Part shown: one piece after another, positions 8,084-17,964 of the stretch | Position numbering within the stretch: the stretch's first letter is position 1 | Layout: each line of letters opens with the position of its first letter | Assembly (NCBI RefSeq): GCF_002879855.1 | Contig: NZ_PNYB01000019.1 | Location: 1 to 64,000, forward strand | Source: Trinickia soli | GTDB taxonomy: Bacteria; Pseudomonadota; Gammaproteobacteria; Burkholderiales; Burkholderiaceae | DNA: 64,000 nucleotides | Direction: 5' to 3' | Notes under the pieces: generated by a model | What the model was told of the DNA's origin: nothing | Seen by the model: the letters and a program-made list of their open reading frames with translations, nothing else | Database searches by the model: none | Program-made: the position numbers and the translations under genes

Positions 8084-8188
8084 CTGCGCGAACGCGCATT
8101 GAGGGTCGACAGCGGACACATCCATCCGCACGCACATGCCCCGATCACGATGCGTGGCATCTTCACCGGCAATCCAAGGGAGTGTCCC

Positions 8189-8443
8189 GTGTATCGGATG
8201 ATCACTTATCGCGGCTTCGAAATTCACGTCGAACTCAGTCAGTCCGCGGAAGATCTCTACGACGTAACGTTTCAGATCCGGGATGGCCACAACCTTCCCG
8301 TGGTCGGCGAACGTGGAGGCCGAATCCCGCTCCACAACGGCCCTTATACACGTCGTTGGGCATATCTGATCGCCGAAGTGGCGGGACAGGCGGCAATCGA
8401 CGTGCTCCTTGGCGCCACCGCCACGGACAGCGATCGAACCTAG
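8189..8443 (+). CDS. small uncharacterised protein (84 aa), YRG-type N-terminus
   Basis: An 84-residue protein. The GTG at 8189 is chosen as start because AAGGGAG sits six bases before it; an internal ATG at 8198 would be too far from that site. It begins MYRMITYRGFEIHVEL, sharing the YRG-aromatic-x-I motif with the proteins at 5826, 6737 and 7333. A strand LYDVTFQIRD and a C-terminal helix ending in AAIDVLLG follow. It converges with the gene at 8440, and the two share the bases of their stop codons. Function unknown. Confidence 0.65.
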   Translation: MYRMITYRGFEIHVELSQSAEDLYDVTFQIRDGHNLPVVGERGGRIPLHNGPYTRRWAYLIAEVAGQAAIDVLLGATATDSDRT

Positions 8444-8664
8444 TTCTCCACGCTCAGCGCTTTCTCGACCGCGGCGATCAACCTGAACGCATCGTCGCGA
8501 TCGAGCATGAGGCCGCGTCCGCCGTACTCGCATCCGAATGCGTAGAAAGTCGGCAGCAGCGTGACGACATCGCGATGAGCGTCGAAGTCCACTTCAATGC
8601 GCGTTATCGGGTAATACGTTCGCCCGGAAACCTGCTTGCATTCCACGCCGCCTCGATCATCCAT
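8440..8664 (-). CDS. small uncharacterised protein (74 aa) coupled to rpsU
   Basis: A 74-residue soluble protein (ITRIEVDFDAH, YAFGCEYGGRGLMLD, DDAFRLIAAVEKAL) of unknown function. Its ATG overlaps the rpsU stop by one base (TGATG), which suggests co-transcription and translational coupling with ribosomal protein S21. Its TAG stop shares the palindrome CTAG (8440-8443) with the TAG stop of the convergent gene at 8189. Confidence 0.65.
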   Translation of the reverse strand: MDDRGGVECKQVSGRTYYPITRIEVDFDAHRDVVTLLPTFYAFGCEYGGRGLMLDRDDAFRLIAAVEKALSVEN

Positions 8665-8876
8665 CAGTAGGCCTTCTTGGGCGGGGTCGCCCGCCTTGTT
8701 CGTGCGCGCTGGCGCGACACCGCGCTCGCCAGTTTCCGCTTGCGCTTCGTTGTGGGCTTCTCGTAGGCGCAGCGCGCCCGCAGCTCCTGAATCAGCCCGG
8801 TCTTTTGGATCTCCCTGCGAAATCGCCGCAGTGCGACATCGACAGGTTCATTGAGCTTCAAAACGACTTTGGTCAT
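8664..8876 (-). CDS. rpsU: 30S ribosomal protein S21
   Basis: A 70-residue basic protein of normal S21 length, beginning [19 protein letters not shown] and ending in a Lys/Arg-rich tail ([20 protein letters not shown]). S21 binds the 30S platform near the anti-Shine-Dalgarno region and aids initiation. Burkholderiaceae usually carry more than one rpsU copy. This one sits away from the classical rpsU-dnaG-rpoD operon, among small unknown genes and near cspA, and is overlapped at its stop codon by the gene at 8440. Confidence 0.93.
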   Translation of the reverse strand: MTKVVLKLNEPVDVALRRFRREIQKTGLIQELRARCAYEKPTTKRKRKLASAVSRQRARTRRATPPKKAY

Positions 8877-9470
8877 ATCTGCCTTGTGGGGTCACTCGGG
8901 ACCCGGGACAGTCGCGCATCTGCCGCGTGCCCGGCTTGTCCGGTGAGGTTGGGTTACCGCTACTACGCCCGCATCCATCGCTCGCCGCCATCTTGGTCAA
9001 TCGTGGCGTCGGAGCACGCACGCGACGCATGCCTACAACACAGGCCGTCGAAACGCAGGGCCTTGGTGAAATTAAAACTATCGCGGTGAGACAGTGCAGG
9101 TTCGCGCAGGCAGATCCTGGCGCATGCTCATGTCCGACTCCGCGCGATCCGCAAGCTTTTGAAGCGGGTGAATTCGGGTTGACTGCGCGCGCTGAATACG
9201 CTCGGGGCAGCCTGTGACGAGAGGGGCGACGAACGGATGATGGCCCGATTCGGCGTGGATCGGATCCAGCAACCTGGTGCCATCCGGAAGTGTGGGTACG
9301 CGCCGTACCGTGCGGGACATCATACTCCGGTCTACGGACAAATTGCGACGCCCGTTAGCGAATTCGCGTTTTGCCGGCGAACCATCGATCGATCAAGATG
9401 GCGTGTAGCGTGTCGAGAACCGGCGCCAGCCCCCTGCTTCGATCGAGCACAGTAAAGACACGACAGAAAC
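8877..9470. other. intergenic stretch without a supported gene
   Basis: About 600 bp between rpsU and the tRNA-Pro terminator. Open frames on both strands are short and have random-looking, Arg/Pro/Ser-rich translations with no ribosome site. The left end should contain the rpsU promoter on the minus strand. I see no RNA gene here. Confidence 0.5.
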
Positions 9471-9516
9471 GCCGGAAAAGAACAAGGGGTTACAGACTTG
9501 CGATCTGTAACCCCTT
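9471..9516 (-). terminator. terminator downstream of tRNA-Pro(GGG)
   Basis: A perfect 13-bp stem (9484-9496 with 9504-9516) with a 7-nt loop is followed on the minus strand by TGTTCTTTTCC. It begins 8 bp past the encoded CCA end of the tRNA. Confidence 0.85.
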
Positions 9517-9524
9517 GATTTGTC

Positions 9525-9601
<77 letters not shown>

Positions 9602-9654
9602 AAAGCACAAGAGTATAACAGACACTTACACCGATTAGAACCACCCTCGCAAAA

Positions 9655-10095
9655 CTATCCACGCAGCAGTTCGACGATACCGATGAGATCCTTGCGCAGT
9701 TGCGCGACATCGACCGGGGCTTGCGCTTGCGAAGCAGAGGACGCAGACGAAGCGCCCGCCGCGACACTTGCGTCGCGCGGCCCGTCCTGCCCGGGCAACG
9801 CGTCGGATTCCTGCTCGATCGTCGTCCCGCGTGCATCGAGCTTGTTGCGTGCGCCGTTGATCGTAAAGCCCTGCTCGTACAGCAGTTCGCGAATGCGCCG
9901 TATCAACAGCACCTCGTGATGCTGATAATAACGACGGTTGCCACGACGTTTGACGGGACGTAACTGCGTGAACTCCTGCTCCCAGTACCGCAGCACATGC
10001 GGCTTGACGCCGCAGAGCTCGCTCACTTCACCGATCGTGAAGTACCGCTTCGCGGGAATCGGAGGCAAGACGACTTTCTCGACTGTCGTAGTCAT
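9655..10095 (-). CDS. MerR family transcriptional regulator
   Basis: A 146-residue protein. Residues about 17-85 form a MerR winged helix (RYFTIGEVSELCGVKPHVLR, then YWEQEFTQLRPVKRRGNRRY), followed by an Ala/Ser-rich linker and a short C-terminal helix. There is no cysteine metal-binding motif, so it is not a MerR/CueR metal sensor. It resembles the short MerR proteins routinely found next to ihfA in proteobacteria, whose inducer is unknown. It lies 53 bp downstream of ihfA and is probably co-transcribed with it. Confidence 0.88.
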   Translation of the reverse strand: MTTTVEKVVLPPIPAKRYFTIGEVSELCGVKPHVLRYWEQEFTQLRPVKRRGNRRYYQHHEVLLIRRIRELLYEQGFTINGARNKLDARGTTIEQESDALPGQDGPRDASVAAGASSASSASQAQAPVDVAQLRKDLIGIVELLRG

Positions 10096-10148
10096 CGTCA
10101 GTTAACCGTCGTGTTGAAAGGCGCGCCGCCAAGCGTGAAACCCTGCTA

Positions 10149-10565
10149 TCAGCGCGGCAACGCAGCTTCAGCGCCGTTTTCGACGAGCGCCTTCAGCTTC
10201 TGGCTTGCATGGAACGTCACGACCCGACGCGCCGCGATCGGAATCGCTTCACCCGTTTTCGGGTTGCGTCCGGGCCGCTGCGGTTTGTCGCGCAATTGAA
10301 AATTACCGAAGCCCGACAGCTTGACACTGTCGCCGCCTTCGAGCGCGTCACGAATGACCTCGAAAAACGCTTCGACCATATCCTTGGCCTCGCGCTTGTT
10401 CAGTCCGACATTGTCGAACAGCAGCTCGGCCAACTCGGCTTTGGTCAAAGTGGGCGTTTCCGTGGAAGCGGACACGCCAACGGATGAGGTCGGTATTTCG
10501 CGAATCATGGCGCCACGCTGCGCCGCAAGGAGGGCTTCGAAATCACTCGAGTTCATTTCGTTCAT
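10149..10565 (-). CDS. ihfA: integration host factor subunit alpha, N-terminally extended
   Basis: IHF-alpha, half of the DNA-bending heterodimer used in recombination, transcription and replication. The core from about residue 38 ([19 protein letters not shown]) through the beta-arm ([20 protein letters not shown]) is complete and includes the intercalating-Pro region. The full frame is 138 residues, about 35-40 longer than E. coli IHF-alpha. The core has no start codon of its own: the only Met codons are at residues 1, 4 and 20, so some extension must be translated. It follows pheT in the classical pheST-ihfA order. Confidence 0.95.
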   Translation of the reverse strand: MNEMNSSDFEALLAAQRGAMIREIPTSSVGVSASTETPTLTKAELAELLFDNVGLNKREAKDMVEAFFEVIRDALEGGDSVKLSGFGNFQLRDKPQRPGRNPKTGEAIPIAARRVVTFHASQKLKALVENGAEAALPR

Positions 10566-10633
10566 ATCTAAAAACGGCGACTAGCTGATGGCGACACTGT
10601 GCGCGAACGCCCTTGCGAGCGTCCTCGCGATCA

Positions 10634-13063
10634 TCAGCGCAACCGCGCGCCGTAAACTCGAGCCAAGCGATCCACCAAGGTCTTGACGGCCAGATCGACC
10701 GTCTCGTCCTGCAGCGTGCCGCCAGTATCTTGCAGGGTCACGCGGAAGGCAAGGCTTTTCTCGTGCGCCGCCATACCACCGGAAGTGCTTGATTTTGCAC
10801 GAAATTCATCGAAGAGCGCAACCCTTTGAACGAACTTGCAGGCGTCCTCGTTCAACGCGCCGTGCATCTCGTCGAGCAAGGCCTGAACTTCCACGTTTTG
10901 GTCGACGACAACCGCGATATCGCGTCGCACGGGCGGATACTTCGACACTTCGGCCGGCGTAGGCAGCGTGCGCACCATCAGGGCTTGCGCATCGACTTCA
11001 AACAGAATCGGCGCATGCGGCAGGTCGTATTGCTGCATCCAGCGCGGATGCAATTCGCCGATCCAACCCACGCTCTGTCCGTCCACCTCGATGCGCGCGC
11101 TGCGGCCCGGATGCAGCGCCGGATGCTCCGCCTTGACGAAGCGCGCGACGCGCGGCGCGAACAAGGCTTCGACATCGCCCTTCACATCGAAGAAATCCAC
11201 CATTCGCGTAGCAAGGCCCCATTGCTCGTCCGCCGCCGGGCCGTATGCGAGCGCGCCGATGTACTTCGGCTGCGCGTACCCTTGTACCGTCATCTCGCTC
11301 GCCGCGACCGATGCATCGCGCACGAACACGCGCCCCGCTTCGAACACGCGCACGCGATCGGCACGCCGGTTCAGGTTGTGGCGCAGCACGTTGATGAGGC
11401 TGCCGAACAGCGTCGTGCGCATGACCGACATCTGGCTCGCGATCGGATTGAGCACGCGAACCGGCTTTTCATTGCCCGCGAAATCGCGCTCCCAGCTTTC
11501 GTCGACGAAGCTGAAGTTGATCGTCTCCGCATAGTCGCGCGCAGCCAGCGCGTGGCGCAGCGAATGGATCGAACGGCGCGTTTCGTTCGTCGCGCGCATC
11601 TCGTTCGCCGCAACGGGCGGCCGTGCCGGGATATTCTCGAAGCCGTAAATGCGCGCGACCTCTTCGATCAGGTCTTCCTCGATCTCGATGTCAAAGCGAT
11701 AGGACGGCGGCGTCACGGCGAAGATCTCACCGTCGAATTCATACTCGAGCCCGAGGCGCGTGAAGATCCGCGCCATTTCATCGGCATCGATCGCAACGCC
11801 GATCACACGCTGCGCACGCGCCACGCGCATCGTCACGGGTACACGCTGCGGCAGATTGACGATCTGATCGTCGACAGGCGCCGCCTCGCCGCCGCAGATA
11901 TCGAGAATGAGCTGCGTGATCCGTTCGATGTGCAGGACCGTCGTCTCGTAATCGACGCCGCGCTCGAAGCGATGCGCCGCATCGGTCGAGAAGTTGTATT
12001 TGCGCGCGCGCCCGCGAATGCTGTCGGGCCACCAGAAGGCGGCTTCGAGATAGATGTTCGTCGTATCGAGCGTGACGGCCGTGCTGTCGCCCCCCATGAT
12101 GCCGGCGAGGCTCTCGACTTGACGATCGTCGGCAATGACGCCAACCGTTTCGTCGATCTCGATCGTGTTCCCGTTCAACAGCTTGAGGCTCTCGCCGCGT
12201 CGCCCCCAGCGTACTTCGATGCCGCCGTGGATCTTGTCGAGATCGAACACGTGCGACGGGCGGCCGAGTTCGAGCATCACGTAATTGGAGATGTCGACGA
12301 GCGCCGAGATGCTTCGTTGTCCTGAACGTTCGAGCCGCTCGACCATCCATTGCGGGGTTTTCGCATGCGCATTCACACCACGAATCACGCGGCCCGAGAA
12401 GCGGCCGCACAGGTCGGGTGCGGCGATCTTCACGGGCAGGCGCTCGCTCAGCTTGACGGCCGCGGGCGCGATCGCGAGCGGCTTGAGCGTTGCGCCCGTG
12501 ATCGCCGCCGTTTCGCGCGCGACGCCGAACACCGACAGGCAATCCGCCTTGTTCGGCGTCAGCTTGATTTCGAACACGGTGTCGTCGAGATTGAGCGTTT
12601 CGCGGATGTCCTGGCCGATAGGCGTGTCCTCGGGCAGGATCATGAGACCGCTATGATCCTCCGACAACTTGAGCTCGCGAGCCGAGCAGAGCATGCCCTC
12701 GCTTTGCACGCCACGCAGCTTCGACAGCTTGATCATGAACGGCGCCCCGCCCTCTTCGGCCGGCGGCAGTTGCGCGCCGACCAGCGCCACGGGCACCTTG
12801 ATGCCGGGTGCGACATTCGGCGCACCGCATACGATATTGAGCACCGAGCCCGTTCCCGCATCGACCTGACAAACGTTGAGCTTGTCGGCATCGGGATGCT
12901 TGACCACTTCGAGCACACGGCCGACAACGATCTTCGAGGTCGGCGGCGCGGCGGGACGCAGCGACTCGACTTCGAGACCAGCCATCGTCAACGCATGCGA
13001 CAGTTCATCCGTCGTCAGTTGCGGATCGACAAACGTTCGGAGCCAGGATTCAGGGAATTGCAT
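10634..13063 (-). CDS. pheT: phenylalanyl-tRNA synthetase beta subunit
   Basis: An 809-residue beta chain of the alpha2-beta2 PheRS, which charges tRNA-Phe. The N-terminal tRNA-binding OB domain ([19 protein letters not shown], residues about 47-65), the central B3/B4 editing domain, the B5 DNA-binding-like domain and the C-terminal anticodon-binding FDX-ACB domain ([14 protein letters not shown] onward) are all recognisable. Length is normal. It lies 122 bp downstream of pheS. Confidence 0.98.
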   Translation of the reverse strand: MQFPESWLRTFVDPQLTTDELSHALTMAGLEVESLRPAAPPTSKIVVGRVLEVVKHPDADKLNVCQVDAGTGSVLNIVCGAPNVAPGIKVPVALVGAQLPPAEEGGAPFMIKLSKLRGVQSEGMLCSARELKLSEDHSGLMILPEDTPIGQDIRETLNLDDTVFEIKLTPNKADCLSVFGVARETAAITGATLKPLAIAPAAVKLSERLPVKIAAPDLCGRFSGRVIRGVNAHAKTPQWMVERLERSGQRSISALVDISNYVMLELGRPSHVFDLDKIHGGIEVRWGRRGESLKLLNGNTIEIDETVGVIADDRQVESLAGIMGGDSTAVTLDTTNIYLEAAFWWPDSIRGRARKYNFSTDAAHRFERGVDYETTVLHIERITQLILDICGGEAAPVDDQIVNLPQRVPVTMRVARAQRVIGVAIDADEMARIFTRLGLEYEFDGEIFAVTPPSYRFDIEIEEDLIEEVARIYGFENIPARPPVAANEMRATNETRRSIHSLRHALAARDYAETINFSFVDESWERDFAGNEKPVRVLNPIASQMSVMRTTLFGSLINVLRHNLNRRADRVRVFEAGRVFVRDASVAASEMTVQGYAQPKYIGALAYGPAADEQWGLATRMVDFFDVKGDVEALFAPRVARFVKAEHPALHPGRSARIEVDGQSVGWIGELHPRWMQQYDLPHAPILFEVDAQALMVRTLPTPAEVSKYPPVRRDIAVVVDQNVEVQALLDEMHGALNEDACKFVQRVALFDEFRAKSSTSGGMAAHEKSLAFRVTLQDTGGTLQDETVDLAVKTLVDRLARVYGARLR

Positions 13064-13185
13064 GTGTGTCTACGTTCGTAGGTGTGGGTCCACGCCGGCC
13101 GGAAGCGGGTTCGAGACGCTCGCCCGGCCAGGCGCCGCTTCGCAAGCTATCGGCTTTCGACTTTCGCGCGGTGATTGGCTTCGCG

Positions 13186-14202
13186 CTACGCGAACTGCCG
13201 CAAAAAGCGCAAATCGTTCTCGAAAAAGAGCCTCAGGTCCTGCACGCCGTAGCGCAACATCGTCAGACGCTCCAGGCCGCTACCGAAGGCGAACCCGATG
13301 TAGCGTTCCGGGTCGAGGCCCATGTTGCGAATGACGTTCGGATGCACCTGGCCCGCCCCCGAGATTTCGAGCCACTTGCCGGCGTTCTTGCCCTCTTCGA
13401 ACTTCATGTCGATTTCGGCCGACGGCTCGGTGAACGGGAAATACGAAGGTCTGAAGCGCACGAGGATGTCGTCACGCTCGAAGAATTTCTTCAGGAAGTC
13501 GGTATAGACGCCCTTGAGGTCGGCAAAGCTGATGTGCTCGTCGATCCACAACCCCTCGACCTGATTGAACATCGGCGAGTGCGTTGCATCGCTGTCGACG
13601 CGATAGGTGCGTCCCGGCACGATCACTTTGATCGGCGGCTTGTTGCTGCGCGCGTAGCGAACCTGCATCGGGCTCGTATGCGTGCGCAACAGCAGTGGGC
13701 GCCCGCCCGCATCCTGGCCGTCGACGTAGAACGTATCCTGCATCGATCGCGCGGGATGGTTTTCCGGGCTATTGAGCGCCGTGAAGTTGTACCAATCGGT
13801 TTCGATCTCGGGGCCGTCCGCCACATCGAACCCGATCGAGCCGAAGATCTGCTCGACGCGTTCCCACGTCTGCATCACAGGGTGCAGGCTGCCGGCGTTC
13901 AGGCCGCGCCCGGGCAGCGTGACGTCGATCGCTTCTGCCGTGAGGCGTTGTTCGAGCAGCGCCTGCGCCAGCGCTTCGCGCCGCGCGTTCAGGGCCGCTT
14001 CGACCTGTTGTTTCGCGACGTTGATGCGTGCGCCCTCGGCCTTGCGCGCCTCGGGATCGAGCTTGCCCAGCCCTTTGAGCAATTCGGTCAACATGCCCGC
14101 CTTGCCGAGAAAACGGGCCTTCTCGTTTTCGAGCGTCGTGCTATCGACGGCTCGGGAGAAGGCTTCTTGCGCGTCGGCGACAATCCGGTCCAGATCCATT
14201 GA
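13186..14202 (-). CDS. pheS: phenylalanyl-tRNA synthetase alpha subunit
   Basis: The catalytic alpha chain of PheRS, about 338 residues from the Met of [11 protein letters not shown]. Two further ATGs lie 6 and 9 bases upstream and no clear ribosome site separates them. Class II motifs are present: [20 protein letters not shown] (motif 2 region) and [17 protein letters not shown] (motif 3). A coiled-coil N-terminal arm precedes the catalytic domain. A strong hairpin with a T run stands between rplT and pheS, so pheST expression is likely set by its own promoter or by attenuation. Confidence 0.97.
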   Translation of the reverse strand, partial: SMDLDRIVADAQEAFSRAVDSTTLENEKARFLGKAGMLTELLKGLGKLDPEARKAEGARINVAKQQVEAALNARREALAQALLEQRLTAEAIDVTLPGRGLNAGSLHPVMQTWERVEQIFGSIGFDVADGPEIETDWYNFTALNSPENHPARSMQDTFYVDGQDAGGRPLLLRTHTSPMQVRYARSNKPPIKVIVPGRTYRVDSDATHSPMFNQVEGLWIDEHISFADLKGVYTDFLKKFFERDDILVRFRPSYFPFTEPSAEIDMKFEEGKNAGKWLEISGAGQVHPNVIRNMGLDPERYIGFAFGSGLERLTMLRYGVQDLRLFFENDLRFLRQFA

Positions 14203-14238
14203 TCCCATCATTTCAACGTCGGTGATTTACGGAACAGC

Positions 14239-14273
14239 AAAAAAAAGGGGCTCGGTGAAGAGCCCCGTTTTTT
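14239..14273. terminator. bidirectional hairpin between rplT and pheS (terminator or attenuator)
   Basis: A 7-bp GGGGCTC/GAGCCCC stem (14247-14253 with 14260-14266, 6-nt loop) is flanked by eight A on the left and G plus six T on the right, so it can terminate on either strand. On the minus strand it ends the rpmI-rplT transcript or attenuates entry into pheST. Confidence 0.8.
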
Positions 14274-14333
14274 GTCGAAAGCACCGGCATGCACCGGCGC
14301 CCCCGACGAACCACGCAGTACTAATCTGATCAA

Positions 14334-14693
14334 TTAGGCTGCAACGGCGGCTTTCACCTGCTTCACGATCGCGGCAAAAGCAGCCTTGTCGAACACGGCC
14401 ATATCGGCCAGCACCTTGCGGTCGAGTTCGATCGACGCCTTCTTCAGGCCGTTGATGAACACGCTGTACGTCATGTCGTGCTGACGAACCGCCGCGTTGA
14501 TACGCGTGATCCACAGCGCACGGAATACGCGCTTCTTGTTACGACGGTCGCGGTAGGCGTACTGGCCTGCGCGCATGACCGCCTGCTTCGCGATCCGGTA
14601 GACGTTATTGCGACGGCCGCGGTAACCCTTGGCCAGGTTGATGATCTTCTTGTGGCGGGCACGTGCCGTTACCCCACGTTTGACTCGAGGCAT
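14334..14693 (-). CDS. rplT: 50S ribosomal protein L20
   Basis: A 119-residue L20 of standard length, starting [19 protein letters not shown]. It is an early-assembly 23S rRNA-binding protein and, in E. coli, the translational repressor of rpmI-rplT. The N-terminal basic arm and globular C-terminal domain are intact. It lies 29 bp after rpmI. Confidence 0.98.
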
Positions 14694-14722
14694 GTTTCGC
14701 TCCTATGAGTAAAGGTTAAGGG

Positions 14723-14920
14723 TTAGGCGAAGGGCATCATGGCGCGCACGGAATCCAGATTGGAATCGTGAACGGCCGTGGAACCGCGCAGGTGGCGCTT
14801 GTTCTTCGTGGTTTTCTTCGTGAGGATGTGGCGCTTGAAGGCTTGACCGCGCTTGACGGTACCGCCCGGACGCACCACAAAGCGCTTTGCAGCGCTCTTC
14901 TTGGTCTTCATCTTAGGCAT
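14723..14920 (-). CDS. rpmI: 50S ribosomal protein L35
   Basis: A 65-residue L35 of normal length, starting [28 protein letters not shown] ribosome site precedes it. It is the first gene of the rpmI-rplT pair; the 260-bp leader behind infC is where an L20-type autoregulatory structure would sit. Confidence 0.98.
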   Translation of the reverse strand: MPKMKTKKSAAKRFVVRPGGTVKRGQAFKRHILTKKTTKNKRHLRGSTAVHDSNLDSVRAMMPFA

Positions 14921-15180
14921 GACGAACTACTCCGTTATTTGATGGCGATGGGTGTGCGGCCGGCCGAAAAGCCCCAGATCCGCCCTTTGAAACCCAGTCC
15001 ACTTGTCTGCAGCCGGCCGTTTCCGGCCGCCGCGCTTTCAGGAACCGCGCCCGGCGTTGCCGGACACGCTTCCGAAACCTGCTTACATCTCTCACTGCTT
15101 CGCCGCATGCACCGCCCGCCCGCCACGCGTTCAGGCCGACAGCCGGCCAACCGCGCAGACCGACAGCGGCGCGCCGGTGA
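14921..15180 (-). promoter_or_regulatory. infC-rpmI intergenic leader with GAAA-tetraloop hairpin
   Basis: This 260-bp spacer has no gene. On the minus strand a 6-bp CGGCCG/CGGCCG stem closed by a GAAA tetraloop lies at 15029-15014, with other GCCGGC-rich half-sites around it. By analogy with E. coli, where L20 represses rpmI from the leader, this is a candidate L20 control region; that role is inference. Confidence 0.35.
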
Positions 15181-15702
15181 TCACTTCTTTTTCTTCGGCG
15201 CGAGCACCATGATCATCTGGCGCCCTTCCATCTTCGGCATCTGCTCGACCTGGCCCACCTCATCGAGATCGGTGCGCAACCGTTCGAGCATCCGCATGCC
15301 GATTTCCTGGTGCGCCATTTCGCGCCCACGAAAACGCAATGTGATCTTCGTCTTGTCACCCTCTTCGAGGAAGCGCACGAGATTCCGCAGCTTGACGTTG
15401 TAATCGCCGTCATCGGTACCCGGCCGGAATTTGACTTCCTTGACCTGGATGACCTTCTGCTTGAGTTTCGCCTCGTGCTGCTTTTTCGATTCCTGGTACT
15501 TGAACTTGCCGTAATCCATCAAACGGCAGACAGGAGGAACCGCCTGCGGGGCGATCTCCACCAGATCGACGTCCTGCTGTTCCGACATGCGGAAAGCATC
15601 AGCCAGTTTCACGATGCCGAGCGGTTCGTTCTCGACTCCGACTAGACGCACCTCGGGTGCCGTAATCTCACCGTTGATGCGATGCGACTTATCAGTAGCG
15701 AT
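15181..15702 (-). CDS. infC: translation initiation factor IF-3 (ATC start)
   Basis: A 173-residue IF-3, which keeps 30S subunits free and checks the start codon. The conventional ORF would begin at a GTG at 15651, cutting off the conserved N-terminus. In-frame extension to ATC at 15702-15700 restores it ([17 protein letters not shown]), and AGAGGA lies eight bases before that ATC. Use of a non-canonical ATT/ATC start underlies IF-3 autoregulation in other bacteria. The C-domain ([37 protein letters not shown]) is intact. It lies 49 bp downstream of thrS. Confidence 0.96.
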   Translation of the reverse strand: MATDKSHRINGEITAPEVRLVGVENEPLGIVKLADAFRMSEQQDVDLVEIAPQAVPPVCRLMDYGKFKYQESKKQHEAKLKQKVIQVKEVKFRPGTDDGDYNVKLRNLVRFLEEGDKTKITLRFRGREMAHQEIGMRMLERLRTDLDEVGQVEQMPKMEGRQMIMVLAPKKKK

Positions 15703-15751
15703 GTTTTGTTTCCTCTAAAAATTAAAAAAACGAGCCGCGCTGCCGCAGTGG

Positions 15752-17659
15752 CTACTTGAACGCCGCAATGTCTTGCTGGAGGCGCTCAACGAAGGCGTCG
15801 ACGGGCATTACACCCAGATCGACACCGCCACGGGCACGCACGGCTACCGTTTGTGCTTCACGCTCTTTGTCGCCTACCACGAGCAGGTATGGCACTTTTT
15901 CGAGCGTATGCTCGCGTATTTTATAGCTAATTTTCTCGTTGCGCAAATCCAGCTCAACTCTAAGCCCTTGTTTTTGCAACGTTTGGGCTACGGACTGCGC
16001 ATATTCAGCCTGGCTTTCGGCGATATTCATGACCACCGCCTGCGTCGGGGCGAGCCACGACGGCATCGCTCCGGCATGGTGCTCGATCAGAATACCGAGG
16101 AAGCGCTCCATCGAACCGACGATCGCACGGTGCAGCATGACGGGCCGGCGGCGGCCGTTGTCCTCGGCCACATATTCGGCGCCGAGGCGCTCGGGCAGCA
16201 CCATGTCGAGCTGCAACGTGCCGCATTGCCACGAACGGCCGAGCGCATCCTTGATGTGGTATTCGATCTTCGGACCGTAGAACGCGCCCTCGCCCGCGAG
16301 CTCCTCCCATTGCAGGCCGCATGCCGTCAGCGCCTGCCGCAATCCTTCCTCGGCGCGATCCCAGATCTCATCCGTCCCCGCACGCTGTTCGGGGCGCAGC
16401 GAGAGCTTGATGTCGATGTTCTCGAAACCGAAGTCGCGATACACGCTCATCGCGAGCGTATTGAACTTGATCGATTCCTCGATGAACTGCTCTTCCGTAC
16501 AGAAGATGTGCGCATCGTCCTGCACGAAGCCGCGCACGCGCATGAGACCGTGCAGCGCGCCCGACGCCTCGTTGCGATGGCACGAGCCGAACTCGGCGTA
16601 GCGCAGCGGCAGATCGCGGTACGAACGCAGGCCATGCTTGAACACCTGCACGTGACCCGGACAGTTCATCGGCTTGATCGCGTAGTCGCGCTTCTCCGAT
16701 TCCGTCGTGAACATGTTCTCGCGATAGTTCTGCCAATGACCCGACGCTTCCCACAGCGAGCGGTCCATGATCATCGGCGTCTTGATCTCGAGGTAGCCGT
16801 CGGCGTTGACGCGCCGGCGCATGTACTGCTCGACCTGCTGCCAGAGCGACCAACCCTTCGGATGCCAGAACACCATGCCGGGCGATTCGTCCTGCAGGTG
16901 AAACAGGTCGAGCTGACGGCCGAGCTTGCGGTGATCGCGCTTCTCGGCTTCTTCGAGCATGTGCAGATAGGCATCCTGCTCTTCCTTCTTCGCCCAGGCC
17001 GTGCCGTAGATCCGCTGCAATTGCTCGTTCTTCGAGTCGCCGCGCCAATACGCGCCAGCGACCTTCATCAGCTTGAACACCTTGAGCTTGCCGGTCGAAG
17101 GGACGTGCGGGCCGCGGCATAGATCGGTGAAGCCGCCGTGCGAATAGAGCTTGATCTCGTCGCTCGCGGGAATCGACTCGATGATCTCGGCCTTGTATTT
17201 TTCCCCGATGCTCTTGAAGTAGGCCACGGCTTCGTCGCGCGAAACGACGCGGCGCGAGACCGGCTCATCCTTCCTGGCGAGCTCTTGCATGCGCTTTTCG
17301 ATCTTCTCCAGATCCTCCGGCGTAAACGGCCGTTGATAGGCGAAGTCGTAATAGAAGCCGTTGTCGATGACAGGCCCGATCGTCACTTGCGCTTCGGGAT
17401 AAAGATCCTTCACCGCGTAGGCGAGCAAATGCGCCGCCGAGTGGCGAATGATATCGAGGCCGTCCGCATCCTTTTCGGTCACGATCGCAAGCGATGCATC
17501 GCGCTCGATCAGCGCCGACGTATCGACGAGCTCGCCGTCGAGCTTGCCGCCGAGCGCGGCCTTCGCGAGGCCCGGGCCGATCGAGGCCGCAACCTCGGCC
17601 ACCGTCACCGGGTGATCGTACTGTCGAACCGAACCGTCAGGCAGGCGTATCGAAACCAT
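15752..17659 (-). CDS. thrS: threonyl-tRNA synthetase
   Basis: A 635-residue class II synthetase of normal length. Domains in order: N-terminal TGS (1-61), editing domain with [10 protein letters not shown] and the downstream [12 protein letters not shown], catalytic core with [14 protein letters not shown] and motif-2 region [20 protein letters not shown], and a C-terminal anticodon-binding domain ([14 protein letters not shown] onward). The start at 17659 has GGAGAG before it. A palindrome stands directly ahead of the ribosome site. It is the first gene of the thrS-infC-rpmI-rplT series. Confidence 0.98.
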   Translation of the reverse strand: MVSIRLPDGSVRQYDHPVTVAEVAASIGPGLAKAALGGKLDGELVDTSALIERDASLAIVTEKDADGLDIIRHSAAHLLAYAVKDLYPEAQVTIGPVIDNGFYYDFAYQRPFTPEDLEKIEKRMQELARKDEPVSRRVVSRDEAVAYFKSIGEKYKAEIIESIPASDEIKLYSHGGFTDLCRGPHVPSTGKLKVFKLMKVAGAYWRGDSKNEQLQRIYGTAWAKKEEQDAYLHMLEEAEKRDHRKLGRQLDLFHLQDESPGMVFWHPKGWSLWQQVEQYMRRRVNADGYLEIKTPMIMDRSLWEASGHWQNYRENMFTTESEKRDYAIKPMNCPGHVQVFKHGLRSYRDLPLRYAEFGSCHRNEASGALHGLMRVRGFVQDDAHIFCTEEQFIEESIKFNTLAMSVYRDFGFENIDIKLSLRPEQRAGTDEIWDRAEEGLRQALTACGLQWEELAGEGAFYGPKIEYHIKDALGRSWQCGTLQLDMVLPERLGAEYVAEDNGRRRPVMLHRAIVGSMERFLGILIEHHAGAMPSWLAPTQAVVMNIAESQAEYAQSVAQTLQKQGLRVELDLRNEKISYKIREHTLEKVPYLLVVGDKEREAQTVAVRARGGVDLGVMPVDAFVERLQQDIAAFK

Positions 17660-17674
17660 TGCGTTCTCTCCGAA

Positions 17675-17690
17675 ATGCCACGCGTGGCAT
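17675..17690 (-). promoter_or_regulatory. 16-bp perfect palindrome ahead of the thrS ribosome site
   Basis: ATGCCACGCGTGGCAT can form a 6-bp hairpin with a CGCG loop, ending four bases upstream of GGAGAG and 15 bases upstream of the thrS start. Position and shape suit a translational operator like the one ThrRS binds in E. coli, or a DNA operator; neither is shown. Confidence 0.4.
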
Positions 17691-17752
17691 CAAAACAATC
17701 GGTTGGCGGCAACAAACCAAAACTGCAGGTGCGTGCGCAGCGAAAGACGGAT

Positions 17753-17788
17753 AAAAAAAATGCGGCCCCGCTTTCGAGGGGCCGCATT
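17753..17788 (-). terminator. terminator upstream of thrS (ends the tRNA-Val transcript)
   Basis: An 11-bp stem (17759-17769 with 17778-17788, 8-nt loop) is followed by a T run on the minus strand (complement of 17753-17760). It separates the tRNA-Val/relA unit from thrS. Confidence 0.85.
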
Positions 17789-17964
17789 CACTTTCACAAA
17801 CCAGCAGACTAACAGGGCGAATGTGATCCTCGACTAGCGTCGTTCCGAAAAGGTTTCGGTCAACGTTCGCGGTGTCATAACCGTATTCGCCTTGTGCGCC
17901 GAGCGCATTTGACTGCCATTGAAGACCCGACATCATCCTGCATTGCCGGGCATTCGATTTTCGT

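Noticed and set aside
10826-12325. 499-codon open frame opposite pheT
   Set aside because: Antisense shadow; composition is skewed (Arg, His, Asp) and pheT is complete on the other strand.
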